Shown: positions 1-8,473 of the stretch, one piece after another | How the letters are laid out: each line of letters opens with the position of its first letter | Position numbering within the stretch: the first letter of the stretch is position 1 | Assembly: GCA_022574595.1 (NCBI GenBank) | Contig: JACZRS010000002.1 | Coordinates: forward strand, 124,001 to 188,000 | DNA length: 64,000 nucleotides | Direction: 5' to 3' | From: Planctomycetota bacterium | GTDB lineage: Bacteria > Planctomycetota > Phycisphaerae > Phycisphaerales > SM1A02 | The notes under the pieces: generated by a model | Database searches by the model: none | What the model saw: only the letters and a program-made list of their open reading frames with translations | Told to the model about the DNA's origin: nothing | Translations under genes and position numbers: made by a program

Positions 1-100
1 GCTTTGGTGCTACATACTGAACAAGACGACGGGCGAAGTCTTTGAAACTAACCTTAGGAACTCGATCCCATGCATTGTGTACTAATTGTATTGTATTCAT
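1..100 (-). CDS. N-terminal fragment of an unidentified protein
   Basis: A minus-strand reading frame opens with ATG at 98-100 and stays open to the window edge, giving 33 residues that begin MNTIQLVHNAWDRVPK. An AAAGGA ribosome-binding site lies about 10 bases upstream (111-116). It would be the next gene after the acyltransferase in the polysaccharide operon, with a 37-base gap. The fragment is too short to assign a family. In this position a glycosyltransferase or modifying enzyme would be usual, but nothing visible proves that. Confidence 0.45.
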   Translation of the reverse strand, partial: MNTIQLVHNAWDRVPKVSFKDFARRLVQYVAPK

Positions 101-137
101 GTCTGAACGTTCCTTTGATGGATCCTACATACTGAAT

Positions 138-680
138 TTACGCTGCACGTTGATAGAACATTCCCTGTTCGTACAGCTCTCTTGTTCGTTCAGAATCGCG
201 ATATCCAACGATCCGGGGCTTCGGGCTAACAACAATTGCATTAGCGGGAATATGACCGCTTACAACAGCACCGATGCCAACCACTACACCGTCTTCTATC
301 ACCGTTCCGGGTGCTATAGTGACATTCATTCCAATCCACACATATTGGCCAATACGTACCGGCTTGTGGGTCACTGATTTGTCATATGGCAATCTGCATG
401 CACCCTTAAAACCATGATCGTATGAATAAATCGTCACGTTCCCACTGAGGATCGTGTGGTCACCGATACTAATTCCACCTCGACAATTGAGGCTCGAATC
501 ATGGCCGATATGAACGTTCTTGCCTAGAGAGAGATTCTGGCCGTGAACCAAAAGAATCTTGCCATTGAGGTACAAGCCTTCTCCGCCTTGAATGCACCTT
601 AGGATCGTTTGACGATGCGATTCAAGCGTTGCGCGATCAATGCGACTTCTAATGGCCCTGATCAATCGACCTATCATCAC
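138..680 (-). CDS. Hexapeptide-repeat (left-handed beta-helix) O-acyltransferase
   Basis: The 180-residue product resembles the WcaF/Maa/galactoside acetyltransferase group of LbH transferases, which move an acetyl or similar group onto a sugar hydroxyl. After a basic helix (residues 1-40) the hexad pattern runs from about residue 45 to 155 (ISIGDHTILSGNVTI, VRIGQYVWIGMNVTIAPGT). The SYDHGF motif holds the likely catalytic His. The length is normal for the family. It follows the flippase by 15 bases in the same operon, so O-acetylation of the exported polysaccharide or its repeat unit is the likely job. The acceptor sugar cannot be read from sequence. Confidence 0.85.
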   Translation of the reverse strand: MMIGRLIRAIRSRIDRATLESHRQTILRCIQGGEGLYLNGKILLVHGQNLSLGKNVHIGHDSSLNCRGGISIGDHTILSGNVTIYSYDHGFKGACRLPYDKSVTHKPVRIGQYVWIGMNVTIAPGTVIEDGVVVGIGAVVSGHIPANAIVVSPKPRIVGYRDSERTRELYEQGMFYQRAA

Positions 681-695
681 TAGCTCCTGACCTGG

Positions 696-2210
696 TCAAT
701 CATCTCGAACTGCCACCATCCCATGATTTGTGCGCCACTGTCCCAAACGTAATCTCCGAAGTGCGTCGAGCAGCAATTGTCGGATTTCTTTGTCAGTAGC
801 AACGAGAGTAATGCCGGCCGCAACCGCTGTGGGTATCGTTATCCACAACAGTGCTACGAACGACCCTTCAGAGGTGGGGATTGCGCTACTGGAAATGATC
901 TTACCCATCAAGAACACAACACAAGCCGCAGCTACGCCTGGGCGAATCGCCGCACCAAGCTGGCGCATCGAAATCTTGCACATTCTGTTGAATACGACAA
1001 ATGTTGAAGTACCGAAAATAACCACGAATAGCCCAGTTCTTGCAATCGCAACAGCGGTAATCTGCTGCATGACGTCGGCAGTTACAAGCGACATGCTAAC
1101 AATCGCAATTAGACCTGCGGTCAGGATCGCCAACGTCCACACCAACGCAGCCACGGTCTTGGATCGACCATGAGCGAGCAACACCGGTCCGCAGAACAAA
1201 GTAACAGATTTCGCCATCCCCATGAACACGACAATCTGAATTACACTCGCTGCTGGCGCCCACTTTGCGTCTATGAGCACCATCAACTGATCACTCGAAA
1301 CAGCTAGAATTGTCATTCCTGGGATAGTGATGGCTGTACTGAGACGTATGCATGAAAGCAGCGATGCACGCAACTTTGGTGGATCGTCTTGCAAACTCGA
1401 AAAATGCGGTAGCGACACAACTTGAATCGATCGTGTTCCAAAATCCAGAATCATGTCCATGATTCGATCGGCAAGCCGATACAAGCCGACCGCGATCGGA
1501 CCAAAAAACACTCCCATCAAGATAACATCCGACTGACGAGCGGTGTACACACCTAACTGTGAAGCTAACATCCCTCCGCTGAAACCAAACAGTTCTCGCG
1601 CCCGGCGATAAGAAAATCGAAAGCGGGGCCTCCATGAGCTGACCTTCCACATGATCAGAGTCGCTAGTGCTGAACTGACAAGTTGCTGTGCCACCAACGA
1701 CCATACACCATATCCCGACAGCGCCATAGCAACACCAATCACACCACCAATGATCGAAGCCGCGCCCGACAGCAATGCTAGATTGCGAAAATCCATCTTA
1801 CGCTGAAGAAGCGCGTATTGAACAACAGTGAGCCCTTTGATGGGAATTGAAAGCGAAAGAACACTGATGACTGACGCCAGTCGTGGTAGATCGTTGACCG
1901 TCGCCCACCATGGGCTAATCGCAACGCTAATGATCGCAAGCAAAACGCTCGCAACGAGAATCAACCAGAAGATCGAATCGAGATGCTCATCCTTAAGATC
2001 TTTGCGTTGTATGATGGCGGCGCCCATGCCCTGAGCGACGAACATCTCGACAAAGATGATGTACGCCCCCGCCATTGCGATTAAACCGAACTCGCTCGGA
2101 CCTAGCACCGCCGCTAGTACGAACATGAGCAGAATGGCGATTCCGTACTGACCCGTAGTCATAACGAAGGCCCACTTCACAGCATGTCGAAATGTTGGAC
2201 GTTCTTGCAT
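696..2210 (-). CDS. Wzx/PST-type polysaccharide flippase
   Basis: A 504-residue integral membrane protein with about twelve to fourteen hydrophobic segments and short charged loops, matching the MATE/MVF superfamily of lipid-linked oligosaccharide flippases (RfbX/Wzx/PST). The N-terminal pattern (FRHAVKWAFVMTTGQYG, then GPSEFGLIAMAGAYIIF) and the central GFSGGMLASQLGVYTARQSD segment are typical. It would flip undecaprenyl-linked repeat units across the inner membrane. No Wzy polymerase or WaaL ligase is visible in the retained part of the operon. It lies between asnB (46-base gap) and the acyltransferase. The start follows a weak ribosome-binding site but agrees with the family N-terminus. 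Confidence 0.88.
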   Translation of the reverse strand: MQERPTFRHAVKWAFVMTTGQYGIAILLMFVLAAVLGPSEFGLIAMAGAYIIFVEMFVAQGMGAAIIQRKDLKDEHLDSIFWLILVASVLLAIISVAISPWWATVNDLPRLASVISVLSLSIPIKGLTVVQYALLQRKMDFRNLALLSGAASIIGGVIGVAMALSGYGVWSLVAQQLVSSALATLIMWKVSSWRPRFRFSYRRARELFGFSGGMLASQLGVYTARQSDVILMGVFFGPIAVGLYRLADRIMDMILDFGTRSIQVVSLPHFSSLQDDPPKLRASLLSCIRLSTAITIPGMTILAVSSDQLMVLIDAKWAPAASVIQIVVFMGMAKSVTLFCGPVLLAHGRSKTVAALVWTLAILTAGLIAIVSMSLVTADVMQQITAVAIARTGLFVVIFGTSTFVVFNRMCKISMRQLGAAIRPGVAAACVVFLMGKIISSSAIPTSEGSFVALLWITIPTAVAAGITLVATDKEIRQLLLDALRRLRLGQWRTNHGMVAVRDD

Positions 2211-2256
2211 ATATCACAAAACCATCAAGTGACAAATTCAGATTTCGCAATTGCGC

Positions 2257-4197
2257 TCACGTCAGCGCAGGTTGGGGGCGGTTGACAGTCGGCTCAATCT
2301 TTGCAATGTGCGGAGTTGAAGTCGATTGAAGGCGGACGTTGCAGCGAAGATAACGGCCGACCTCTTCGATTGAACGCCGCATCATGAACAGTTGCGCCCA
2401 CACTTCTGCGAATAGCAGATGGCTGATCCATCCGGGCGTTGAGTGACCCAGGAGGTGATCGATTGCTCGCCTCGAAAGGCCGTACCAATCTGCCATGAAT
2501 CCGTCGTAGAAAAACTCCCCACTCACCTCCAGGCGCGATGCTATTGAGACTGGAAATCCCTTTTTGGGGCGACGAGCCAAATGCTTGGGAAGATATCGCT
2601 CTGCAAGTTTCCGCACACACCATTTGTCTGTGACGAATGGGTGGCGTCGATCTTGCACCGCCCATGTTCGACGGAGCTTAACACGCCCGGGTAAGTTCAC
2701 CGCCAAGCGAGCAAGATCATGCCCAAGAAATGGGAATCGCGATTCGATCCCCCACGCCATGGCCAAACGATCATTACGATGAAGTAACGTAGTTAAATGC
2801 GGTTGTGTGAGGCACAAAGAAGTAATTTGTTCTTTGCGATCGCGAGTTCCAACCACGTGTCCCACCGCTGCCTCACTATCAAGATTCACAAGCTCCTCAT
2901 CGAATCTGAACAGTAACCGCCGCAGCAGTTCGGCACGGTTTTCAGTTCGCCGAGGCACAAGAAGCTGTGCAGCCCGCGGAAAGCACCAGTGCGCGAAGTC
3001 TTGAAAACCTTTTAGTGTCCGGCGATACGCGCTGATGTAATGCATGAGCGCCGTACCTGGATACCCCATGAAATACTCGTCGCTACCCTCTCCGGTCAAT
3101 ATAACCTTGATCCCATCATGTGATGCTCGTTGACTGACTGCATAAAAGGGCACGGAATTCGGATGATAGATTACCGGCGCATCATTATGGAACGTAACGG
3201 CTGGCAGATGATCAAGGAAGCGTTCATCCGAAACCGCAACTACGCGCAAATCTGCATTGAGATGCGCTGCAAGACTCTCAGCGTGAACGCGCTCGCTATC
3301 TCCGGCCACATCCGCGTGATATAGCAACATATCAGGATTACGCCTCCGCGCCATCGCTGCGATCAAGCTTGAATCGACACCACCGCTTGCCAAACACGCT
3401 AATGGAGCGTCGCTGATCAAGCGCATGTCGATGCTTTTCTGCAAAGCCTCTTCAACTCGATCGACGAGCACTTCATCGGACTCGCTAGAAAGCTGTTCAT
3501 GCAATTCACGATCAACAAAGTCTGTCAACCGAATAAAGCGATGCCGTTGAGGAATATTTGATTCGTGAAACACAACAACTTCGCCAGGTTGGACACGAAG
3601 GATACCTCGGTAAAGCGTGTGCTGTCCCCAAGTGCATCCTTGGCCTAGCATCGCTGCGTTTAATGTGCAAGCATCAGGCTGAGTATCGCCTTTCAAAAGC
3701 ACCTTCACTTCTGACGCAAACCGCACCTCGTGCTCTGAATCGGTCGTGTAATACAGCGGCTTGATGCCATGGCGATCGCGAGCAAGTGTCAGTCGCTTAG
3801 TTTTACGATCCCACAACGCGAATGCGAAGAATCCCTCAAGTGTTTGCAAAGCATCCTCTACACCGAATGCTGCGAAATACTCCAACAGAACTTCTGTGTC
3901 ACCGCTGGATGTGATTTTGATGCCGCGCTCGATGAGTTGCTCACGCAAGCCCTTGAAGTTGTAAATTTCACCGTTGTAAGCGATGGTGTATCGCCCGCAT
4001 CGAGATGTCATAGGCTGCGATGCATGTCGCGAGAGGTCAAGGATTGCCAGCCTTGCATGGCCCAGTCCTATTTCGTCATCTACGTACAATCCCCAATCAT
4101 CGGGACCTCGATGGCGAATACCCTTGCGCATCGTCACCAATTCCCGTGGATCGATCGGATCAGCTGTGAATCGCCTAATGCCTACTAAGCCACACAT
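2257..4197 (-). CDS. asnB: Asparagine synthetase (glutamine-hydrolysing)
   Basis: The 646-residue product has an N-terminal class-II glutamine amidotransferase domain (about 1-200) beginning MCGLVGI. Cys2 must be exposed after Met removal, so the ATG at 4195-4197 was chosen over a longer frame reaching 4266. YNGEIYNF and SGDTEVLLEYF belong to the glutamine pocket. The C-terminal synthetase domain carries the PP-loop LASGGVDSS and GEGSDEYFMGYPG. It converts aspartate, glutamine and ATP to asparagine, or amidates a sugar acid in polysaccharide pathways. It overlaps the preceding asparagine-synthetase-like gene by 13 bases. The operon context (pyruvyl transferase, flippase) favours a role in surface glycan modification, which is an inference. 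Confidence 0.9.
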   Translation of the reverse strand: MCGLVGIRRFTADPIDPRELVTMRKGIRHRGPDDWGLYVDDEIGLGHARLAILDLSRHASQPMTSRCGRYTIAYNGEIYNFKGLREQLIERGIKITSSGDTEVLLEYFAAFGVEDALQTLEGFFAFALWDRKTKRLTLARDRHGIKPLYYTTDSEHEVRFASEVKVLLKGDTQPDACTLNAAMLGQGCTWGQHTLYRGILRVQPGEVVVFHESNIPQRHRFIRLTDFVDRELHEQLSSESDEVLVDRVEEALQKSIDMRLISDAPLACLASGGVDSSLIAAMARRRNPDMLLYHADVAGDSERVHAESLAAHLNADLRVVAVSDERFLDHLPAVTFHNDAPVIYHPNSVPFYAVSQRASHDGIKVILTGEGSDEYFMGYPGTALMHYISAYRRTLKGFQDFAHWCFPRAAQLLVPRRTENRAELLRRLLFRFDEELVNLDSEAAVGHVVGTRDRKEQITSLCLTQPHLTTLLHRNDRLAMAWGIESRFPFLGHDLARLAVNLPGRVKLRRTWAVQDRRHPFVTDKWCVRKLAERYLPKHLARRPKKGFPVSIASRLEVSGEFFYDGFMADWYGLSRRAIDHLLGHSTPGWISHLLFAEVWAQLFMMRRSIEEVGRYLRCNVRLQSTSTPHIAKIEPTVNRPQPALT

Positions 4198-5918
4198 TGA
4201 GTCGATACCTCCCTGGCATTGCTCGATAGTTCCTGTGAAAGGGATTGAAGTTCCTCTGCTGCCCATGCAGCACTCAGCAACACCCCCAGTTCATGAGAAT
4301 AGCGCGAAGGCGAAGCGAACATTTGCGTAATGCGATCTTCTTGTGCGCAAATTTCATCACGCACAGCAAACTCTAAAATAGATTGCTGAATTGCTTTATC
4401 CTCAAATAATACTTTTGATACAGATGATGCACCTTGATCAGGTGCAGAGCGATGCTTGGCCAATCGTTTCTTTACTTTCCCAGCTGTTGTAGTAACTTTT
4501 CTAACCCCTTGCTTTAACCTGCTAAGAGGCGTTGTCATATAACTACGATTATGTGAATAACATATTGTGCCGATTTCCGGCACGAGATCGTAAATAATCT
4601 GCATTTGATATTTGCGGCCGGCCCGCTGCTCACTACTTAGAGATTTAGTCCACTTTAGGTGTGAAGATCGAAGCAATGGTTGCAAGGGCAAATACCAACA
4701 TGCCGAAGCTGATAACACAGGCCCACCTGCGTTTGGTACTCGCTGCGTAAGATAAAACTCATCGCTGCGTACTCTAAGAGTTCCTTCTAATTGTGATAGT
4801 CCTCGCAATGCCCAATCAACAACATCAGATGTTAATAGCTCGCTGCGCAATTGCCCGAAGACCTGCATTAAATCTACGCCTGATTTGAATAAGCGAGATT
4901 GCACCCATAGTTGATCTTGCTTTTTGACTTTGCCCAGGTGATCTATTGGGCTGTAGTAATAACCCGATGCACATTCACCACCACCACCACCGATTTGCCC
5001 ACAGCGCTTTGATGACAAACTATTAAAAGCAGAGGGAAACCACGCGTATGAACTGGCATTTACTGCAAATCCACTTCGTCTTACAAAATCAAATCCATCT
5101 AAGGCAATTTGCTGCTTATCAAACTTAACCGGGAGCACGAAATGATTTATGCCCTGAGCTTTGCAAATTGATCTTGCGATCTGAACATCCTCATCATCAT
5201 CACAACCCAGCGTAAATACTAACCTAGGCTTAACACCAGCATTCAATCCCAAAGCTAATACCAATCGACTATCAACGCCTCCGGAAAGCTCTAAAGCAAA
5301 ATCACCTTCAAAAGCCTTGGTTATGATTGGCTTTACATCCTCAGTCCAGCTCAGCGGATCATCGGGCGGTTGGCAATCAGCTATTGGTTCATCACAAAGA
5401 TTACATCCATCACGCTTTGAATAACTCAGTTTTCTTTGCGGACGCAAACGAAATACATCTTCAAAAACCGTGTGGTTCTCTAAGGTATAGCCAACTAGAA
5501 TTTGTTCCGCTAATGATAGAGCAGAGGGACGAGAACCTAGAAGCGCAGCCACCATTTCGGGTCGCGTTGAAACAACAGTCCGTTTGCGTTTGTCTATCCC
5601 GAAATAGATCGGCCTTACGCCATAGACATCCGATTCCAGATTCCAGGAAGGATTTTCACATTTACTCTTTATCTTAAGTTGCAAACCCAAAGGCTCAGGC
5701 CAATGTCCTTCTGTTAGAACCAGCTCTTCTTGCTCGTTGTAGTTTTCGCAATCCAATTCTCCAACATAAGCGATCACAATAATTTGACCCGGGCCACACG
5801 ATCGACTTAAGAACTTCGGATTGTCAAGTGTTCGTCCCAGGCAGCGCGCAAGTGCATCAGAACTCGATACAGGCATTGCATCCCATGGAGCAATAAGAAT
5901 TTCTGCGCGCCTGATCAT
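4185..5918 (-). CDS. Asparagine-synthetase-like protein lacking the glutaminase nucleophile
   Basis: A 577-residue protein with an AsnB-like layout. Residues 1 to about 180 form a degenerate N-terminal domain that starts MIRRAEILIAPWD instead of MCG, so no N-terminal Cys is available for glutamine hydrolysis. The C-terminal half has the ATP-binding PP-loop ELSGGVDSRL, but the usual GEGSDE loop is replaced by a glycine run (GQIGGGGGE). The start ATG shares the ATGA overlap with the pyruvyl transferase stop, giving translational coupling. Proteins of this kind occur in polysaccharide and lasso-peptide loci and may adenylate a carboxylate and use ammonia or another amine. The substrate is unknown. 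The gene is visibly more AT-rich than asnB downstream. Confidence 0.8.
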   Translation of the reverse strand: MIRRAEILIAPWDAMPVSSSDALARCLGRTLDNPKFLSRSCGPGQIIVIAYVGELDCENYNEQEELVLTEGHWPEPLGLQLKIKSKCENPSWNLESDVYGVRPIYFGIDKRKRTVVSTRPEMVAALLGSRPSALSLAEQILVGYTLENHTVFEDVFRLRPQRKLSYSKRDGCNLCDEPIADCQPPDDPLSWTEDVKPIITKAFEGDFALELSGGVDSRLVLALGLNAGVKPRLVFTLGCDDDEDVQIARSICKAQGINHFVLPVKFDKQQIALDGFDFVRRSGFAVNASSYAWFPSAFNSLSSKRCGQIGGGGGECASGYYYSPIDHLGKVKKQDQLWVQSRLFKSGVDLMQVFGQLRSELLTSDVVDWALRGLSQLEGTLRVRSDEFYLTQRVPNAGGPVLSASACWYLPLQPLLRSSHLKWTKSLSSEQRAGRKYQMQIIYDLVPEIGTICYSHNRSYMTTPLSRLKQGVRKVTTTAGKVKKRLAKHRSAPDQGASSVSKVLFEDKAIQQSILEFAVRDEICAQEDRITQMFASPSRYSHELGVLLSAAWAAEELQSLSQELSSNAREVSTQCVA

Positions 5919-7237
5919 GCCGCGGCTTTCAATTGCGTTTTATTTAAAAACTCTACAACATCGTCAAACATACGATGCACACTATCAATTACCTCGGGCA
6001 GGTTTCTTTGCAATTTCGCTTGATCTATTGACCTATTCAAAAAGCGCTCAACTACACCTTCAACAATTGTCTCGATCGCCTGCTGCCGGGGATCAAACAC
6101 TGCATGTGACATACCTACAGTTTCAAATACCGGTGTCGTCTTATTGCTATATGCAATAGCGCAAGTTGCCACACCAGTAGATAACGCTGCTATACAAGCG
6201 TGCATTCGCGTTCCTAAAAAGAAATCACATTGACTAATAGCACCCTTGGCTGCCCAAGCTGTTTGAGGATTTGCTAAGACAGTACTACGAGAACGTAAAT
6301 TCGCAGGCAGCATTTCACGCAATTCAATACAAGCTTGCAGATCCGATTCCGGATGAGTTTTCTCAACAACAACATGTGGCACAAATATAAGCTGCGCCTG
6401 GGAATCGGCTTTTAATAACGCGGTTACCAGATCAAGCATGAGTACGCGGTAATCACAGCGCAAGCCGTATTGATGACTTATTGAATTTGACTCCGCGTGA
6501 AATAGTAAACCACTAACATTTACACCAATTAGAGTGTTCGCTGGCTGCGGACCCTTTGGTTTTTCTGTAGGTAAGATAAAAGCCATATCCGCAGAGTAGT
6601 TGGGTGATACCCCAACCCCCAACTTCTCGATAAGCTTGGCGCTTTCGTTGTCTCGCACCCATACTTTTGCTGCATTTAGCAGCATGGCTCGCACTTCACC
6701 CATGCAAGTACCATCAAATGGGCCATAGGTCTGTGGCATAAGCACCAAAGGCACGCTAAATCTGTTGCAGAAGCGCTTTGGATACGTTGCATACTTAAAG
6801 CGGTACGGGCCATACATGCTTGTAAAGCTGTCACCACCCGTAACATCAAGAATCAAATCTGCATCATATAGAGCCCTACTTACTGGGCCGGATCTTCCCT
6901 TAAATCCAAGCCTCTGCAATGCGTTTTCGACATAAAGATTCCCTGATTTAAAGGGATCCCTGGATAGCGAGCATCCAATCTCTTCATAATCAATAACCTG
7001 CAAGCTACCATCTTCGCCAGGCAGCTTCAGGCTAATCTCCCGATGACCGGGCATCCCTGAAAAAACTATTAACCGAGCATCCGGCAGCCTGCGTCTTAGC
7101 TCAACCAGCATCGTTACTCCAAGAGCTTGTACGCCTAGATTACCCGTATCAAGCGCAGCACCAAAGATACAAATAGTCGCAGGAGGCTTTGTCAGCAATA
7201 CTTCAGAAGATGAATTTGTGCGTGGCAATTGAAACAT
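5915..7237 (-). CDS. Polysaccharide pyruvyl transferase family protein
   Basis: The 440-residue protein matches the CsaB/WcaK-like family (PS_pyruv_trans), which adds a pyruvate ketal to sugars from phosphoenolpyruvate. Diagnostic stretches are the N-terminal FGAALDTGNLGVQALG, the ILDVTGGDSFTSMYG segment and the C-terminal GTRMHACIAALSTGV with its conserved Arg/His. The length is usual for the family and no signal peptide is present, so it is cytosolic. It is the first enzyme gene after the NusG-like regulator, separated from it by a 176-base leader, and overlaps the next gene by ATGA. It probably gives the polysaccharide acidic pyruvyl groups. The acceptor is unknown. Confidence 0.88.
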   Translation of the reverse strand: MFQLPRTNSSSEVLLTKPPATICIFGAALDTGNLGVQALGVTMLVELRRRLPDARLIVFSGMPGHREISLKLPGEDGSLQVIDYEEIGCSLSRDPFKSGNLYVENALQRLGFKGRSGPVSRALYDADLILDVTGGDSFTSMYGPYRFKYATYPKRFCNRFSVPLVLMPQTYGPFDGTCMGEVRAMLLNAAKVWVRDNESAKLIEKLGVGVSPNYSADMAFILPTEKPKGPQPANTLIGVNVSGLLFHAESNSISHQYGLRCDYRVLMLDLVTALLKADSQAQLIFVPHVVVEKTHPESDLQACIELREMLPANLRSRSTVLANPQTAWAAKGAISQCDFFLGTRMHACIAALSTGVATCAIAYSNKTTPVFETVGMSHAVFDPRQQAIETIVEGVVERFLNRSIDQAKLQRNLPEVIDSVHRMFDDVVEFLNKTQLKAAA

Positions 7238-7413
7238 AATACTTGCCTGGCAAGTTGCAGTTTGTACAATTCATTGATGCGGTTATAGATTTGAGGCTTT
7301 ACCTGAAGCTGCCTAAATGTGCCTGGGCTTCGCCCCCGTCGAGCGCAATTATTTCTAATGCCGACTCAGTCAACTCTTATTATCACGGTGGGAAACCCCC
7401 GGGTCGGGATCCG
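7238..7413 (-). promoter_or_regulatory. Leader between antiterminator gene and polysaccharide enzymes
   Basis: This 176-base untranslated stretch separates the NusG-like gene from the first enzyme gene. Read on the minus strand it holds a G/C run just after the regulator stop (GACCCGGGGGTTTCCCACC), a GGGGCGAAGCCC mini-hairpin and a short GGCAGCTTCAGGTAAAGCC segment. Specialised NusG paralogues such as RfaH and LoaP act at leader elements of this kind in other bacteria. No canonical ops sequence or riboswitch consensus could be recognised, so the regulatory role is inferred from position only. Confidence 0.25.
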
Positions 7414-8016
7414 TTAATCCACCTTTTCCAGGAGATCTGCATCGATCTCCAAACTTGTGGCGCGACCCAGAGCTGCTACTTGCAACACAAGCCGATCCGG
7501 ACGCACATGATCTTCAACAAGACCTTCAAGACCAATAAACGGCCCGCCCGTAACACGAGCACGCTTTCCAATTTCGATATATTTATAAGGACTCAACTGG
7601 GCCTTATTTTCTAATGCACACTTAATCTGATGAAGCTCAGAAACAAAGCGCAACTGATCATTTACACGTATAACATTTGCAACGCGTTTAGTAGCAATTG
7701 CAAAATACGTATCCTCCACAGTTCCACACATAAATAAATACGAGGGGAACAAAGGTTCCGCAACTATGAATTTGCGCCTACCTCGGTAAGTGCCCCGATT
7801 TGTTAATGGTAGGTAGTACTCGATCCCAGCGGCTACCAAAGCCTTGCTTATGGCTTTCTCCTGCCTGGATCGTGTATGAAGAACGTGCCAAACTGCTTTT
7901 GCCTGCGCAGATAATGCTGGCTTTACTTCGCTGTCTGAAATTTCAATAGTCAGGCATTGGTCAATAAACGCTGATTGGCGCAAATCTTGCCGCTGTTTTA
8001 CGTTTACGACCGGCAT
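7414..8016 (-). CDS. NusG/RfaH-like transcription antiterminator
   Basis: The 200-residue product has a NusG N-terminal (NGN) domain, about residues 40-135 (WHVLHTRSRQEKAISKAL, then AEPLFPSYLFM), and a C-terminal KOW domain (RARVTGGPFIGLEGLVED). The first 30-40 residues form an extension without clear features. The start ATG at 8014-8016 has a strong GGAGGA site six bases upstream. A longer frame to 8106 lacks this. As the first gene of a polysaccharide operon it resembles the UpxY/RfaH/LoaP class. These bind RNA polymerase at a leader element and suppress termination through long glycan operons. The housekeeping NusG normally sits by secE/rplK, which are absent here, supporting a specialised paralogue. 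Confidence 0.85.
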   Translation of the reverse strand: MPVVNVKQRQDLRQSAFIDQCLTIEISDSEVKPALSAQAKAVWHVLHTRSRQEKAISKALVAAGIEYYLPLTNRGTYRGRRKFIVAEPLFPSYLFMCGTVEDTYFAIATKRVANVIRVNDQLRFVSELHQIKCALENKAQLSPYKYIEIGKRARVTGGPFIGLEGLVEDHVRPDRLVLQVAALGRATSLEIDADLLEKVD

Positions 8017-8473
8017 GCAAGATCCTCCGCCTGTACTGGGCATTAATACCCAATAGATAAATACCGCGTTACTCAACGCACTTAGCGCCTTGCAAAACAT
8101 TGTCAAGACGTGAGGGTAATATCGGGTAGAGATGGGTCGCGGATTATCCGGCTTGGGGTAATTCGATCAGAACTGCAGGTTAGGCGATCATTGGCTCTTA
8201 ATGCCCCGCTTTCATTGGTCGTATCAAAGACCATTTACATTTACTTGAACGAGCTAATACATAAATGGATGTAACGTCTGATAACCACACACTAAGTACT
8301 ATCAGAGAACCTTAAAGTGCAGTTCTGATCGCAACGTTAACATCACTCCGTAGTTCCGATAAACCAGCACATAACGATCAAGGACGCTAAACCCTGGCTT
8401 GGTCGATGGCGTAAATGATAGGCCTTTCGCTGGGCCAATGAATTAAAATCTAACGTCGCCTAAGGACTGAGCT
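8017..8473. promoter_or_regulatory. Divergent intergenic region between polysaccharide operon and ankyrin gene
   Basis: About 457 bases without a credible gene separate the minus-strand regulator from the plus-strand ankyrin gene, so both promoters should lie here. The notable content is a long-spaced perfect inverted repeat (8164-8177 with 8318-8331), a CCATTTA/TAAATGG pair inside it, and a TGGTC/GACCA mini-hairpin near 8216-8233. No confident -35/-10 pair could be fixed by eye. Confidence 0.4.
8164..8331. repeat. 14-base perfect inverted repeat with 140-base spacer
   Basis: CGATCAGAACTGCA at 8164-8177 is exactly the reverse complement of TGCAGTTCTGATCG at 8318-8331. Neither arm extends by one base. 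A shorter CCATTTA/TAAATGG pair lies inside, near 8230 and 8261. The arms could be two operator half-sites of a looped repressor complex, or the closing stem of a transcribed structure. The repeat itself is directly visible. Its role is not. Confidence 0.6.

Noticed and set aside
7238-7413. c-di-GMP (GEMM) riboswitch
   Set aside because: A GGGCGAAGCC-like stretch is present but the conserved GEMM core and tetraloop receptor are not.
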